A stretch of 64,000 nt of DNA from Zobellia barbeyronii (GCF_018603515.1 NZ_JACATN010000003.1:1-64000), one strand, 5' to 3'. Counted from the first letter of the stretch, positions 51,927 through 61,795 are shown. Notes: generated by a model not told the origin, from the sequence alone. Translations and numbers: made by a program.

Positions 51927-54584
51927 ATGAAAAAAACAATAGTATTTCTCCTAACTATTTTCTTGGGACATAATCTACAGGCACAAGGAAAGTCAGATTT
52001 TTTTCAAGAAATTAAAACGGAAAAAATAGCATCCGACCCTTCCGTTGAATGGAAAAATTTTGGTCCTGGCATGTCCGGTTATTGTGAAGAATTTTGGAAC
52101 CACCCTACTGATGAAACTGTAATGTTCATGAGTCCGGATATGCATGTGAGCTATGGCTCATGGGACAACGGAAAATCATGGCAATCGTTGAAAGACCCTG
52201 ATGGTTTGGGTCATGACATGAAACGAGTTTTAGATATTGAATTTTCATTACAAAATCCTGATTACGGGATGGCGATTGATTGGAACGGTTGGGTTTTTGA
52301 AACTATTGATAAGGGTCATCACTGGAAAAAAACTAGGGAATTAGGCGGAAGCCATAAAGACGTAAACATTGACCCTAACGACCCTAAATCATTTGAAAAG
52401 GGTTGGTATTATGAACAACAGGGCACACGCTTAAGTGAACTTTCCGTAGACCCAACCAATGACAATATCTGGTATGCAGGTGCAGGCGATTTTTGGAATG
52501 TAAAGAGCAACCATAGATCAGCGGAAAATCCCAACGGCATCTTTTTTAAATATGCAGCTTACGGTTCTATCTATAGGTCTATGGACAAGGGAAAGACTTG
52601 GAATAAAATCACCAAAGGCCTTCCCGAAAAGACGGATGTTGGTAAAATCATTGTTAATCCTAATAACAACTTAGATATTGTAATGGTAACCAATTACGGA
52701 TTAATGCTTAGTAACGATGGTGGACTTTCATGGACAAAAGGAGGTAATGGTCTTCCTAGCAACCTACCGCGTGACCTAACATCTTATTATGACCAAAAGA
52801 CAGGCGAGTTTGTTCTGTTTGTGGTAGACCAAACGGTTTATGAAGAAAAAGGAACTACAATAACTTCCAAAGGAGGTGTTTTTAAAAGTACCGATGGTGG
52901 TGAAAACTGGAGTAACATTACAGGGAATCTATTTTTTGACATGACAGCCCTCCACTCCACGGCAGAAGTTGATCGTTTCCATAAAACGATGGGTTATTGG
53001 TTCGGTATCTCTAAAAATAAATCGAAAGAAAAATTCTCTTCTCTTCCTACTAAAATCCTTCCTGTTTTCAATAGATTGGTAGTTAACCCTTTGAACAAGA
53101 ACGAAATCTATGTATCCTATAACCGTAAACACGATTTCACTTTTGGCCCAGGTGATGTATGGCGAAGCTTAGATGGTGGAAAAACTTGGGTTACATGCGC
53201 CAGATACGGTCCCTATTGGAAAGGAAATAATGATTTAGAGTATTGGAAAAACAGAAATAACCCCACTGGGACCAATATTGAATTCGCGCATTTACAGACC
53301 TATATGAATGGTACTTCAGGTTCTTCCGGTAACCGGATGATGTCTATTGACCCTAAAGGAAATGTTTACATTGGTATAGATCAGCAAACCCTAAAATCAA
53401 CCGATAAAGGCAAGACATGGAAGCAAGTAGATGATTTTGAAACTTCTAAAGGCAGTAACAAATGGATTGGTAGAGGTGATAGTAATCTTCCTGGTAGGTT
53501 TATGCTTTTAGAAACGGGTATTAAAAATAGACGCATACTCTGTAGTGGCGAACATGGGTTGTGGCAAACTACTGATTTAGACGGGTGGCCAGACAAGCAA
53601 GCCGTTGCTGTGGAACAAATAGAAGGTCAAGTTCATGATCATAGCGGTAATCATGGTGCCCATTCCATCTCTACCGTAGCAGTACACCCAAATGACCCAA
53701 ATACTATTTTCATATTAGCATGGCGACAAGAACACCGAGGTAAACTTCGCAAGACCACAGATGGTGGAAGAACTTGGAAAAACATTGCCACAATTTTTGA
53801 CGCGGCCAATAACTCTTGGCAAAGTGTTGCGGCTCAAAACTCACTTCTGATTGATCCTAACAATCCTAATAACATGTATTTCTGTTCAACCACTAGAAAA
53901 ATTTCAGAAATAGGCGGTGGAAAAGCTCAAGAACTCACCAAAGGCGGTTATGGTTTCTATCGTTCTTTTGATGGTGGATTTTCTTGGGAATTGAGCAATA
54001 CCGGTTTTCACAAAAATGCCAGTGTGCGTCGCATTATTATGCACCCTGACCAACCAGAAACCTTATACGCTGCTTTAAATGATAAAAATGGCGGACTTTA
54101 TATTTCTAAGAATAAAGGAAGTAACTGGAAGAAAATGACTATTCCATCCGTCATAAATTCGGTGAACAATGTATTTATTGACCGCAACACCAAGGATATA
54201 CTTATTTCTACCGGGCAACGTGGTGGTACTTATGAAGAAGGCGGAGTTTGGCGCAGTACGGACAATGGTAAAACTTGGCAACAAATTTTTAAAGCTCCTT
54301 TTGTCTGGCAAGCAGAAACCTCACCAGTTGATTCAAAACTAATCGTAATCAGTGCTGCAGGTCAACAAGTTAGCATGTCTGGCGAATTCATGAATCCGGG
54401 TGTTTATTTGAGTCAAAATGGAGGAGACAACTGGAAAAAAATCAATAAAGGTTTAGGCCAACCAGATAAAATCGTAGACGTTAAACCTGACCCCTACAAC
54501 AAAGATGTACTCTGGTGCGCCGCTTGGGGCAGTGGTTGGTTTGTAACCTATCTAAACGGAGCAACAGAAGGTTGGGCAGAATAA
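51927..54584 (+). CDS. Large Asp-box beta-propeller protein (sialidase/VPS10-like fold), secreted
   Basis: 885 residues. Signal peptide about 1-20 (LQAQ). At least twelve Asp-box motifs (S/T-x-D/N-x-G-x-x-W) are spread along the chain, such as SWDNGKSW, TIDKGHHW, SMDKGKTW, SNDGGLSW, STDGGENW, SLDGGKTW, STDKGKTW, TTDGGRTW, SFDGGFSW and STDNGKTW. This implies two propellers or one large one, as in sortilin-like or GH74-like proteins. No Arg triad or other catalytic set can be fixed by eye. Placed between two glycosidase genes (37 bp after one, 20 bp before the next), it is probably a new glycan-active or glycan-binding enzyme of the locus. The function is unknown. Confidence 0.75.
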   Translation: MKKTIVFLLTIFLGHNLQAQGKSDFFQEIKTEKIASDPSVEWKNFGPGMSGYCEEFWNHPTDETVMFMSPDMHVSYGSWDNGKSWQSLKDPDGLGHDMKRVLDIEFSLQNPDYGMAIDWNGWVFETIDKGHHWKKTRELGGSHKDVNIDPNDPKSFEKGWYYEQQGTRLSELSVDPTNDNIWYAGAGDFWNVKSNHRSAENPNGIFFKYAAYGSIYRSMDKGKTWNKITKGLPEKTDVGKIIVNPNNNLDIVMVTNYGLMLSNDGGLSWTKGGNGLPSNLPRDLTSYYDQKTGEFVLFVVDQTVYEEKGTTITSKGGVFKSTDGGENWSNITGNLFFDMTALHSTAEVDRFHKTMGYWFGISKNKSKEKFSSLPTKILPVFNRLVVNPLNKNEIYVSYNRKHDFTFGPGDVWRSLDGGKTWVTCARYGPYWKGNNDLEYWKNRNNPTGTNIEFAHLQTYMNGTSGSSGNRMMSIDPKGNVYIGIDQQTLKSTDKGKTWKQVDDFETSKGSNKWIGRGDSNLPGRFMLLETGIKNRRILCSGEHGLWQTTDLDGWPDKQAVAVEQIEGQVHDHSGNHGAHSISTVAVHPNDPNTIFILAWRQEHRGKLRKTTDGGRTWKNIATIFDAANNSWQSVAAQNSLLIDPNNPNNMYFCSTTRKISEIGGGKAQELTKGGYGFYRSFDGGFSWELSNTGFHKNASVRRIIMHPDQPETLYAALNDKNGGLYISKNKGSNWKKMTIPSVINSVNNVFIDRNTKDILISTGQRGGTYEEGGVWRSTDNGKTWQQIFKAPFVWQAETSPVDSKLIVISAAGQQVSMSGEFMNPGVYLSQNGGDNWKKINKGLGQPDKIVDVKPDPYNKDVLWCAAWGSGWFVTYLNGATEGWAE

Positions 54585-54604
54585 TAGTTAAAACGAGAAC
54601 AAAA

Positions 54605-56263
54605 ATGATAACATACTTAAAAACGCTTTCTACATTTTGCTTTGCACTTTTGCTTCCTTTTATAGGCAGTTCACAGTCCAAAATATTTGAGAATCCAAAG
54701 GCTAATACGGTCATAGAATGCCAACAATGGGAAGTTATTGATTTAATCTTTCCTGTAAATAAAAAAGTAAAGGCTCCTTTTGAAGTTACTGCCACTGCTG
54801 AAGTTACCGACGGTACAAGAACGCAACAAATTCCTCTTTTCTATAATGACAACGGCACATGGGTTTTACGATATTCTAGTGCTATCATTGGCGAAAAATC
54901 TTTCGTAATAACTTCTGAACTCAAGGGTTTAAACGGTAAAAAGGGAAAGATTTCAATCTCAGAAAATAAAAAAGCAGAACGCCATGGAGGTATCGTACTT
55001 AATGAAAATAATCCTCAACATTTGTTTTATGAAGACGGTTCCCATTACTTCAATTTAGCTTTTGAGTGCGATTGGCTCTTTGCACTAGATTATGGAGAGA
55101 AAGATATTGCCAAGACTAAGCACCTCTTATCGCTAATAAACGAATATCGCTTCAATCAGGTGGTCATGAACGTGTATTCATACGACGTTTCTTGGCCAAA
55201 AGACAAGCGTCTGGCCGAACATCCTGAACATGAATATGGCGGGCGTGAAGATATTTTTCCTTTTCTAGGGTCCAACTCTAAACCGGACTATAGTTCTTTA
55301 AATATTGACTTTTTTAAGCATTTTGACAAGGTCATCTCAGAAATGCACGATCAAGAAATCGTTAGTCATCTCATGATTTACGTTTGGAACAAACTAGTGT
55401 CTTGGCCGGAAATGGAATCTGAGGCAGACAACAGATATTATGATTATGTCATAAAACGATACCAAGCTTTTCCGAATATAGTTTGGGACGTTTCAAAAGA
55501 AGCGCTTCACAAAACAAGGGCGACTGCCGGCTATATTTCGGAACGTATTGAACGAACTAGAAACCTAGATTCTTATGATAGGTTGGTATCCGTTCATGAT
55601 TACGGATTCTGTAGAAACCATGCGGATGAAGTCGATTTTATTTCGATGCAAAACTGGCAACATACTTTATACCAAAATATGCTAAATGCTCGCAACGATT
55701 TTCCGAACAAACCTATTTTCAATATTGAACACGGCGGTTATGAAGAATCGCCCTATGTAGTTTTTCCTGGGGCTTACGCCAATGCAGAAGTTTGTTTGCG
55801 CAGAAATTATATGTGCCTTTTTGCAGGTGGCTACACCACGTATTATTGGCAAGGGGCTTCTTGGAATGCTCTAATCCACAACCCGTTTGAACAGCCTGAT
55901 GATTTTGAAAAGCCTCATTTTGAGTATTTCACTCATATGCAAAAACTCTTTGATACGGCCCCTTTTGAAAACTTTGAACCTAATGCTCGCTACAACGGTA
56001 GTGGTTATAACCTGACCAATAAAAAAGACGGCATCATTATGATGTATACCCCAAAAGAGAATCATTATACGTCTGCTAAAGTTCAAATTTCAAAAGAGTT
56101 CAATTACGAAAATGCAACGCAACAATGGTTTAATACCATTACTGGAGAATTCACACCTAAAGAGAAATATAAAATGGTAGAACTTGGTTTTTGGGATTTT
56201 CGTCCATGGCGATACGAGGCAGACGCCATTCTTATCATTAGGAATTTAAAACCAAAGAACTAA
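54605..56263 (+). CDS. DUF5060-containing TIM-barrel glycoside hydrolase, secreted
   Basis: 552 residues from ATG 54605. A longer frame from 54515 would overlap the previous gene and bury the signal peptide, so the later start is chosen. Signal peptide about 1-22 (GSSQ). About 30-125 is a DUF5060-like beta domain (QWEVIDLIFPVNKKVKAPFEV, GTWVLRYSS). About 135-455 is a barrel with HYFNLAFECDWLFALDYG, RFNQVVMNVYSYD, acid/base candidate E299 in IVWDVSKEALH, and nucleophile candidate E375 in IFNIEHGGYEES. A C-terminal beta domain follows (about 465-552). The two Glu after strands 4 and 7 suggest a clan GH-A retaining enzyme. Its stop is adjacent to the next start (TAA-ATG). Substrate unknown. Confidence 0.8.
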   Translation: MITYLKTLSTFCFALLLPFIGSSQSKIFENPKANTVIECQQWEVIDLIFPVNKKVKAPFEVTATAEVTDGTRTQQIPLFYNDNGTWVLRYSSAIIGEKSFVITSELKGLNGKKGKISISENKKAERHGGIVLNENNPQHLFYEDGSHYFNLAFECDWLFALDYGEKDIAKTKHLLSLINEYRFNQVVMNVYSYDVSWPKDKRLAEHPEHEYGGREDIFPFLGSNSKPDYSSLNIDFFKHFDKVISEMHDQEIVSHLMIYVWNKLVSWPEMESEADNRYYDYVIKRYQAFPNIVWDVSKEALHKTRATAGYISERIERTRNLDSYDRLVSVHDYGFCRNHADEVDFISMQNWQHTLYQNMLNARNDFPNKPIFNIEHGGYEESPYVVFPGAYANAEVCLRRNYMCLFAGGYTTYYWQGASWNALIHNPFEQPDDFEKPHFEYFTHMQKLFDTAPFENFEPNARYNGSGYNLTNKKDGIIMMYTPKENHYTSAKVQISKEFNYENATQQWFNTITGEFTPKEKYKMVELGFWDFRPWRYEADAILIIRNLKPKN

Positions 56264-57796
56264 ATGAAAAGTCCAACCAAATCCATCCTTTTTAAGTTAA
56301 ATACGTTCATTCTATTTTTCTTGACCGCTACACTAAGTTTTGCTCAAAAGTCAGCAACGATAAGTGAAAAAGTGGCTATGCCATATCAAGCAGATTGGTC
56401 GTCTTTACAAAAGCACACTACTCCAGATTGGCTTTATGGAATGAAATTCGGAATCTATTTCCATTGGGGTCCTCAGACCGTACAAGTAGCTTCTAAAAAT
56501 CCAGAAATGACCGTTCTGGAAGCTATTGATACTTGGAAAGGTGAAAAATTTGATGCTGAAAAGTGGGCAGATTTAATGCAAGCAGCAGGTGCCCAATTTG
56601 GTGGGCCCGTGGCATGGCATGGTAGTGGTGTCGTAAATTGGGATAGTGATATAACGGATTGGAATTCCGTAAACAAAGGACCTAATGTAGATATATATGG
56701 GAGTTTAGCAAAAGAACTTCGCAAACGTAATATGCCCATAATATCCTCTTTCCATACAGGAGACTTTTGGAGTCGTATGTGGGGCCAATTATCCAAAGAA
56801 GACCCAACTTACCTTAATCCTTATGAAGATAATTCAAAGTACGCCACTGCTAATAAAGGTCGTATTTCAGATGCTATTTTCAAAGCTTGGTTTGACCGTA
56901 TTTCAGAAGCTATCGATAAATACGAGCCAGACATGATTTGGTTTGATACTGGATTTGGCGGAACTGTAAAAGGAGAATTGAAAAACTACACAGACAATGG
57001 CCGCCTCTTGCCAGACGGAGCTAATGAACTAAATAGTGTTCCGGAAAGCTACCAACAAAAATTGATCAGTGATTACTTCAACAAAGGCTTGGACTTGGGC
57101 AAAGAGGTAGAAGTATTTTACAAAACTCATGATATCCCACCAGGAATAGGGCTTCGCGATATAGAAGATGGGAACTTACTTGGTATGCAATATGACCCAT
57201 GGATGGCAGACATTAATATGCAACGTCATTTTGAGTGGCGTAGTACCTGGTTTTACAACCCTGTAAACAAGGTGAAGGATGCCGGTACATTAATCGATAT
57301 GTTGGTTGATATGACCAGCAAAAACGGCAGAATGCTTCTAAATGTACCTCCCATGGCCGATGGTAGTTTTTCCGAGGAAACCAAGAAGGAATTATACGCC
57401 ATGGGCGATTGGCTAAAGATAAATGGGGAAGCTATTTATAACACCATGCCATGGATATTTTATGGTGAAGGCCCCACAGAAGTAACCAATCCAGGCCATC
57501 ACGGACAAGGAAAAGACCATGGTGAATTGATTCCAAAATATACTTCAGAAGATATCCGGTTTACTCAAAACGGTAAAAACCTATATGCCATTTGTATGGA
57601 ATGGCCAGGAGAACAAATTACCATTAGAACATTAGGTAGTAAAGGGAAACTCTATCCAGGTGACATCAAAAATATTTCAATGTTGGGAAGTAATGAACAT
57701 ATCAAATGGGAACAGAAACCAGAAGGTTTGGTGGTTACATTTCCAAAAGAAAAACCATGCGATTTCGCTTATGTATTAAAAATTGAGCGGCGTTAA
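56264..57796 (+). CDS. GH29-like enzyme with altered active-site motif
   Basis: 510 residues. Signal peptide about 1-27 (SFAQ). The GH29 scaffold is clear: WLYGMKFGIYFHWGPQTVQ, DITDWNSVNKGPNVDIYG, the likely nucleophile D228 in MIWFDTGFGG, LVDMTSKNGRMLLNVPPMADG and WIFYGEGPTE. The normal His-His-Asp-Gly-Phe motif is replaced by W-H119-G-S-G-V (VAWHGSGVVNWDS), so the second His and the Asp are lost. The nearby strand PIISSFHTGDFW also differs from the other two. It is probably active, since the nucleophile remains, but on another sugar or a substituted one (for example L-galactose or a sulfated or branched residue). It starts directly at the stop of the DUF5060 gene. Confidence 0.85.
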   Translation: MKSPTKSILFKLNTFILFFLTATLSFAQKSATISEKVAMPYQADWSSLQKHTTPDWLYGMKFGIYFHWGPQTVQVASKNPEMTVLEAIDTWKGEKFDAEKWADLMQAAGAQFGGPVAWHGSGVVNWDSDITDWNSVNKGPNVDIYGSLAKELRKRNMPIISSFHTGDFWSRMWGQLSKEDPTYLNPYEDNSKYATANKGRISDAIFKAWFDRISEAIDKYEPDMIWFDTGFGGTVKGELKNYTDNGRLLPDGANELNSVPESYQQKLISDYFNKGLDLGKEVEVFYKTHDIPPGIGLRDIEDGNLLGMQYDPWMADINMQRHFEWRSTWFYNPVNKVKDAGTLIDMLVDMTSKNGRMLLNVPPMADGSFSEETKKELYAMGDWLKINGEAIYNTMPWIFYGEGPTEVTNPGHHGQGKDHGELIPKYTSEDIRFTQNGKNLYAICMEWPGEQITIRTLGSKGKLYPGDIKNISMLGSNEHIKWEQKPEGLVVTFPKEKPCDFAYVLKIERR

Positions 57797-57841
57797 AATT
57801 TCTCACTAAAGTCATATAACAATCGTATAGTAACTCAGAAA

Positions 57842-60322
57842 ATGATGTATTTAAATTACCATCGGCAAAAAGAAAAAACCACAATTACATTTACTTTATT
57901 ATCAATTATATTTTTTCTTTTTTGGAGCTTGGGCTTGTCAGCTCAAAGCGTTCTTCTTGGGGATAACGCCCCCTATCCCAATGTAAATGATGGTGATTTT
58001 AAATTGATAAAGGCCGGTTCTTGGCGCCTTGGATTGCAGTCTCCTTTCTGGACGCCCTCTAATGAGCCACAAAAAGAAGGTCATTCTATGGGTTTGGTTA
58101 CTGGACGGTATTTTAGTTCTTTTGATTATGCTTATATCGATTCTAAACCCCTGAACACCAATTCTGATCATCAAAACCTGAAACCCGGTGATGAACTGAA
58201 TTGGAGCCTTGGTGCCGATTTGGAATACATAAGTAACGGTACTATTTCGTTACATCTATTCTTTGGAAATCAAGAGTACATCTTAGCCGAAAATATGAAA
58301 CTCACAGGCTCTGACAAAACTGTTGAACATTTCTCAGGAAGTTATACGGTTACAAAAGCAGATGTTGTAGCCGGACCTCCACATATTCGTGTCTCATTCT
58401 ATTCAAGTGAAGACGTTAAAGTCTATCTAGATTATGTGAACTTGAATATAAAAACGCCTGAAAAACAAGGCCCTAAGCTTTCAGGAAAAGTTATTGACCA
58501 AGGTATTCAGTTAGATTGGCAAGATGAAAAAGCAAATCCAGATAGTACATTTTCAATATACGGAAGCAAAGGTGAAAACGGAGAATACAAAAAACTGAAT
58601 ACTACCCCTAACTCTACCTTTACGGATACAAACCTTATTAACGGTATTACATATAGCTACGTTGTAACCCGTCTCAACACCTCAGAATCTGGAGGATCTA
58701 ACAAGGTACTTCTTAAGAAAATAGACAGTGATGCCCCTACCCCTCCAACAGCCCTAAAAATTAAGGCATTTGATACCGAGATTAAAATTGAATGGGAGAA
58801 AAACCCAGATATTGATGTAGCCAATTATTCGGTTTATAGGGGGGATGCCAACGGGAACCATCTACGACAAATTGCTCATGACCTTACGGATTCTAAATAT
58901 GTAGATTTTACCCCTATAAAAGATTCCCTTAACTCCTATTTGGTATTTGCACACGATTATTCAGGTAATAAAAGCATGGCTTCTCAAATAGTAAAAGCAA
59001 AAGTAAAAGCAGTTTCCGGAGCTTCCTTTAGCGACCTTATTCTACCGATGCCCATTCACAATAAACTAAGAACCGATCTTTGGGGAACGGAGGGTGTTTT
59101 GCCTCGTGACCCGGATAACGGTATTGAAGACCCTGAGTGGAGCTATTGGGGTGGTAGACCTGTAAAAGATAGAGACAACAAATACCATATGTTGGTAACT
59201 AGGTGGCCAGCAAACGCAACTAAAGGTCATTGGGAATGGCCAAATTCAACTGTAGCGCATGTGGTCTCTGAAGCACCTACTGGACCATACAAGGTAAAAG
59301 AAGATACGGCGTATGATTTTCACAATGGGCTGGGCCATAATCCCGATATTATATTGTTAAACGACGATACATATCTGTTTTATTCTTTGGTAAATTGGGA
59401 AGCTACATTATTTACTTCCAAAACCATGAATGGCCCATGGAAACGTCTAGGGGTTATGACGGTAGATTGGAAAAGCACAAATGAAGATGAAAAACTGTCG
59501 TACCGTTATTATCGTAATCTATCTGGAGTTCAGTTAGAAGATGGTAGGTTTCTATTTGTGACAAAGGCCGGAGAAATGATGCGCAGTGAAACAGCTGATC
59601 CTCTAGGGCCGTATACCGTTCTGACCGATCAGATTAGATACAACCAAATTATTCCCGAAAAATATAGAAACTCCAATTACGAAGACCCAGTACTTTGGAA
59701 AGATGAAGTACAATACCATATGATGATTAATGCCTTTTGGGACTATCGTGCAATTTACCTACGTTCCCCAAATGGTATCCATTGGAAATTCAATCCCGGA
59801 ACGGCATATACACCAGACAATACTTCCTATGAAGATGGTACGCGAACCCATTGGTACAAATTAGAGCGGCCCCATGTATTACAGGACCAGTATGGTAGAG
59901 CCACTCATCTTTCTCTTGCAGTAATAGATGTCTCAAAGGCAGATGATTTGGCCAGAGATAAACACAGTTCTAAAAATATTATTGTTCCCCTTACTGTGCA
60001 TAAACGCATTAAGATGTTGAATAAAAAGAAGATAGATTCAACCACAAAAAAGATTAAAATTCTGGTGTTTTCAGAACAGGGTTTTGATGCTCAAAAAGAT
60101 ATTGACCTTGCCTCTTTGCGATTCGGTGCTACGGAGGAGGTTGATTTTGGAAGGGGATCAAAAGCTATTAAAACCAAGAAAAAAGGGAATGACCTTATTA
60201 TTGAATTCAACGGCACCGGAAACGGAATTACAGCTATCAATTTTGCAGGAAAACTACTTGGAAAAACAAAGGAGGGTAAGTTGATTATAGCCTTTTCAAA
60301 ACTTTCATCAAACAAAGATTAA
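57842..60322 (+). CDS. Multidomain secreted protein: N-terminal jelly roll, FN3 pair and GH43/117-like propeller
   Basis: 826 residues. Signal peptide about 1-35 (LSAQ, long basic start). About 40-195 is a CBM-like beta-sandwich (FKLIKAGSWRLGL, VKVYLDYVNLNI). About 200-385 are two FN3 domains (GIQLDWQDE, ITYSYVVTRLN; EIKIEWEKNPDIDVANYSVYRG). About 400-700 is a five-bladed propeller with WSYWGGRPVKDRDNKYHMLVTRW, GLGHNPDIILLNDDTYLFYS, YEDPVLWKDEVQYHMMINAFWDYRA (in parts) and KLERPHVLQDQYGRATHL. About 715-826 is a C-terminal beta domain. The propeller resembles GH43/GH117 relatives, with the Asp of NPDI and the Glu of YEDP as candidate carboxylates. It is likely an exo-glycosidase on an unassigned linkage. 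Confidence 0.72.
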   Translation: MMYLNYHRQKEKTTITFTLLSIIFFLFWSLGLSAQSVLLGDNAPYPNVNDGDFKLIKAGSWRLGLQSPFWTPSNEPQKEGHSMGLVTGRYFSSFDYAYIDSKPLNTNSDHQNLKPGDELNWSLGADLEYISNGTISLHLFFGNQEYILAENMKLTGSDKTVEHFSGSYTVTKADVVAGPPHIRVSFYSSEDVKVYLDYVNLNIKTPEKQGPKLSGKVIDQGIQLDWQDEKANPDSTFSIYGSKGENGEYKKLNTTPNSTFTDTNLINGITYSYVVTRLNTSESGGSNKVLLKKIDSDAPTPPTALKIKAFDTEIKIEWEKNPDIDVANYSVYRGDANGNHLRQIAHDLTDSKYVDFTPIKDSLNSYLVFAHDYSGNKSMASQIVKAKVKAVSGASFSDLILPMPIHNKLRTDLWGTEGVLPRDPDNGIEDPEWSYWGGRPVKDRDNKYHMLVTRWPANATKGHWEWPNSTVAHVVSEAPTGPYKVKEDTAYDFHNGLGHNPDIILLNDDTYLFYSLVNWEATLFTSKTMNGPWKRLGVMTVDWKSTNEDEKLSYRYYRNLSGVQLEDGRFLFVTKAGEMMRSETADPLGPYTVLTDQIRYNQIIPEKYRNSNYEDPVLWKDEVQYHMMINAFWDYRAIYLRSPNGIHWKFNPGTAYTPDNTSYEDGTRTHWYKLERPHVLQDQYGRATHLSLAVIDVSKADDLARDKHSSKNIIVPLTVHKRIKMLNKKKIDSTTKKIKILVFSEQGFDAQKDIDLASLRFGATEEVDFGRGSKAIKTKKKGNDLIIEFNGTGNGITAINFAGKLLGKTKEGKLIIAFSKLSSNKD

Positions 60323-60370
60323 GCATTACACACATTTCAAAAAAGAGATGGCCTTAAACCAAAAAATAGG

Positions 60371-61795
60371 ATGAATACATTTAAAATAGTTTTCTTTTTT
60401 CTGTTCTTATTTTCTTCAGCACAGATAGAAGCTCAGTCTAAAAATGTCATTATCATCTTCACAGATGACCAAGGGTATGAAGATTTGAGCTGTTTTGGTT
60501 CGAGTAATTTACAAACCCCAAATATTGACCGTATGGCCAAAGAGGGTCTAAAGCTCACTAGTTTTTATGTGGCTTCATCTGTCTGCTCTCCTTCCAGAGC
60601 TGCTTTATTAACGGGAAGAATGCCCAAACGTGTAGGCGTGCCGGGTGTATTGTTTCCTAAACCGAATGAAGGCGGACTTCCTCCGGATGAAGTAACCATT
60701 GCAGAGCTTTTAAAAGAAAAGAACTATAAAACCGCATTGGTAGGCAAGTGGCATTTGGGGCATGATAAAAAGTATTTACCCTTAAATCAAGGCTTTGATT
60801 CGTATTACGGTATTCCGTACAGCAATAACATGTCTGTTGCTCCAGGTATTGACATTTCAAAAGATGTAGTATTAAACGATAACTACACGTATGAACATAT
60901 GGCTTCGGATATCAGTAGAGTAGAAAAAAACCTAACTAAGGTGCCCGAAGAAGACCTTAAAAACAAACCTCCATTAATGCGGGGAAATGAGATTATTGAA
61001 TACCCTACCAATCAAACAACACTTACCGAACGGTATACCAAAGAAGCCGTTTCTTTTATCGAGCAGAATAAAGAAAAACCGTTCTTCCTATACTTCGCTC
61101 ACTCATTTCCGCACGTGCCTGTTTTTGTTGGTGACAAGTTCAAAGGAAGTAGTGGAACTACCCCGTATTATGATGCCCTTCAAGAAATTGACTGGAGTGT
61201 GGGTGAAATTTTAAAAACACTAAAAGAGAATGGTTTAGATGAAAATACAATGGTGATTTTCACTTCTGATAACGGACCAAACCGTCACGGTTCTGCTAAA
61301 CCGCTCAAGGGAAGAAAATTCGATACGTATGAAGGCGGACAACGTGTTCCGGCAATTATCTGGGCTCCAGGTAATATAAAAGCTGGTACGGTTAGCGATG
61401 AAATTGTTTCATCACTTGATATTTTCCCCACCATAGCTAATTATGCGGGTATTTCTTTACCAAAAAATAGAGTGTTTGATGGTTACGATATGTCATATTT
61501 TTTCAGCGGAAAAACCAAAAAATCACCTAGAAAAGAAATGATTTTCTATGGTTCTAATTCAACAAAAATTGACGGTATTCGTGTTGGAGATTGGAAGTAT
61601 TTAATTAAGGGGTATAGAAAAACCTCTTGGCATAAACTTTCTGAGGCAGACCTTAAAATTAAATTATTCAATGTAAAAGATGATAAATCCGAGTCTGAAA
61701 ATGTAATTGATTTGAATGCTAAAAAAGCAAAAAAACTTTTAAAACGAATGCAGCATTTTGATACTGATTTAGAAATGGATATTTCAAAAAAATAA
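60371..61795 (+). CDS. S1-family sulfatase, secreted
   Basis: 474 residues. Signal peptide about 1-22 (IEAQ). Metal motif NVIIIFTDDQGYEDLSCFG. The formylglycine motif is C72-S-P-S-R (SVCSPSRAALLTGRMPKRVG). VGKWHLGHDKKYLPLNQGFDSYYGIPYSNNM is typical of arylsulfatase/N-acetylgalactosamine-6-sulfatase-like enzymes. FAHSFPHVP and the late site MVIFTSDNGPNRHG with PLKGRKFDTYEGG complete the metal and sulfate pocket. It resembles the sulfatase at 18920 in overall motif set more than the others. It starts 48 bp after the propeller gene. Confidence 0.94.
   Translation: MNTFKIVFFFLFLFSSAQIEAQSKNVIIIFTDDQGYEDLSCFGSSNLQTPNIDRMAKEGLKLTSFYVASSVCSPSRAALLTGRMPKRVGVPGVLFPKPNEGGLPPDEVTIAELLKEKNYKTALVGKWHLGHDKKYLPLNQGFDSYYGIPYSNNMSVAPGIDISKDVVLNDNYTYEHMASDISRVEKNLTKVPEEDLKNKPPLMRGNEIIEYPTNQTTLTERYTKEAVSFIEQNKEKPFFLYFAHSFPHVPVFVGDKFKGSSGTTPYYDALQEIDWSVGEILKTLKENGLDENTMVIFTSDNGPNRHGSAKPLKGRKFDTYEGGQRVPAIIWAPGNIKAGTVSDEIVSSLDIFPTIANYAGISLPKNRVFDGYDMSYFFSGKTKKSPRKEMIFYGSNSTKIDGIRVGDWKYLIKGYRKTSWHKLSEADLKIKLFNVKDDKSESENVIDLNAKKAKKLLKRMQHFDTDLEMDISKK

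Noticed and set aside
54515-54604. Upstream extension of the DUF5060 gene
   Set aside because: It overlaps the previous coding sequence by 70 bp and would place a basic stretch before a normal signal peptide that starts at 54605.
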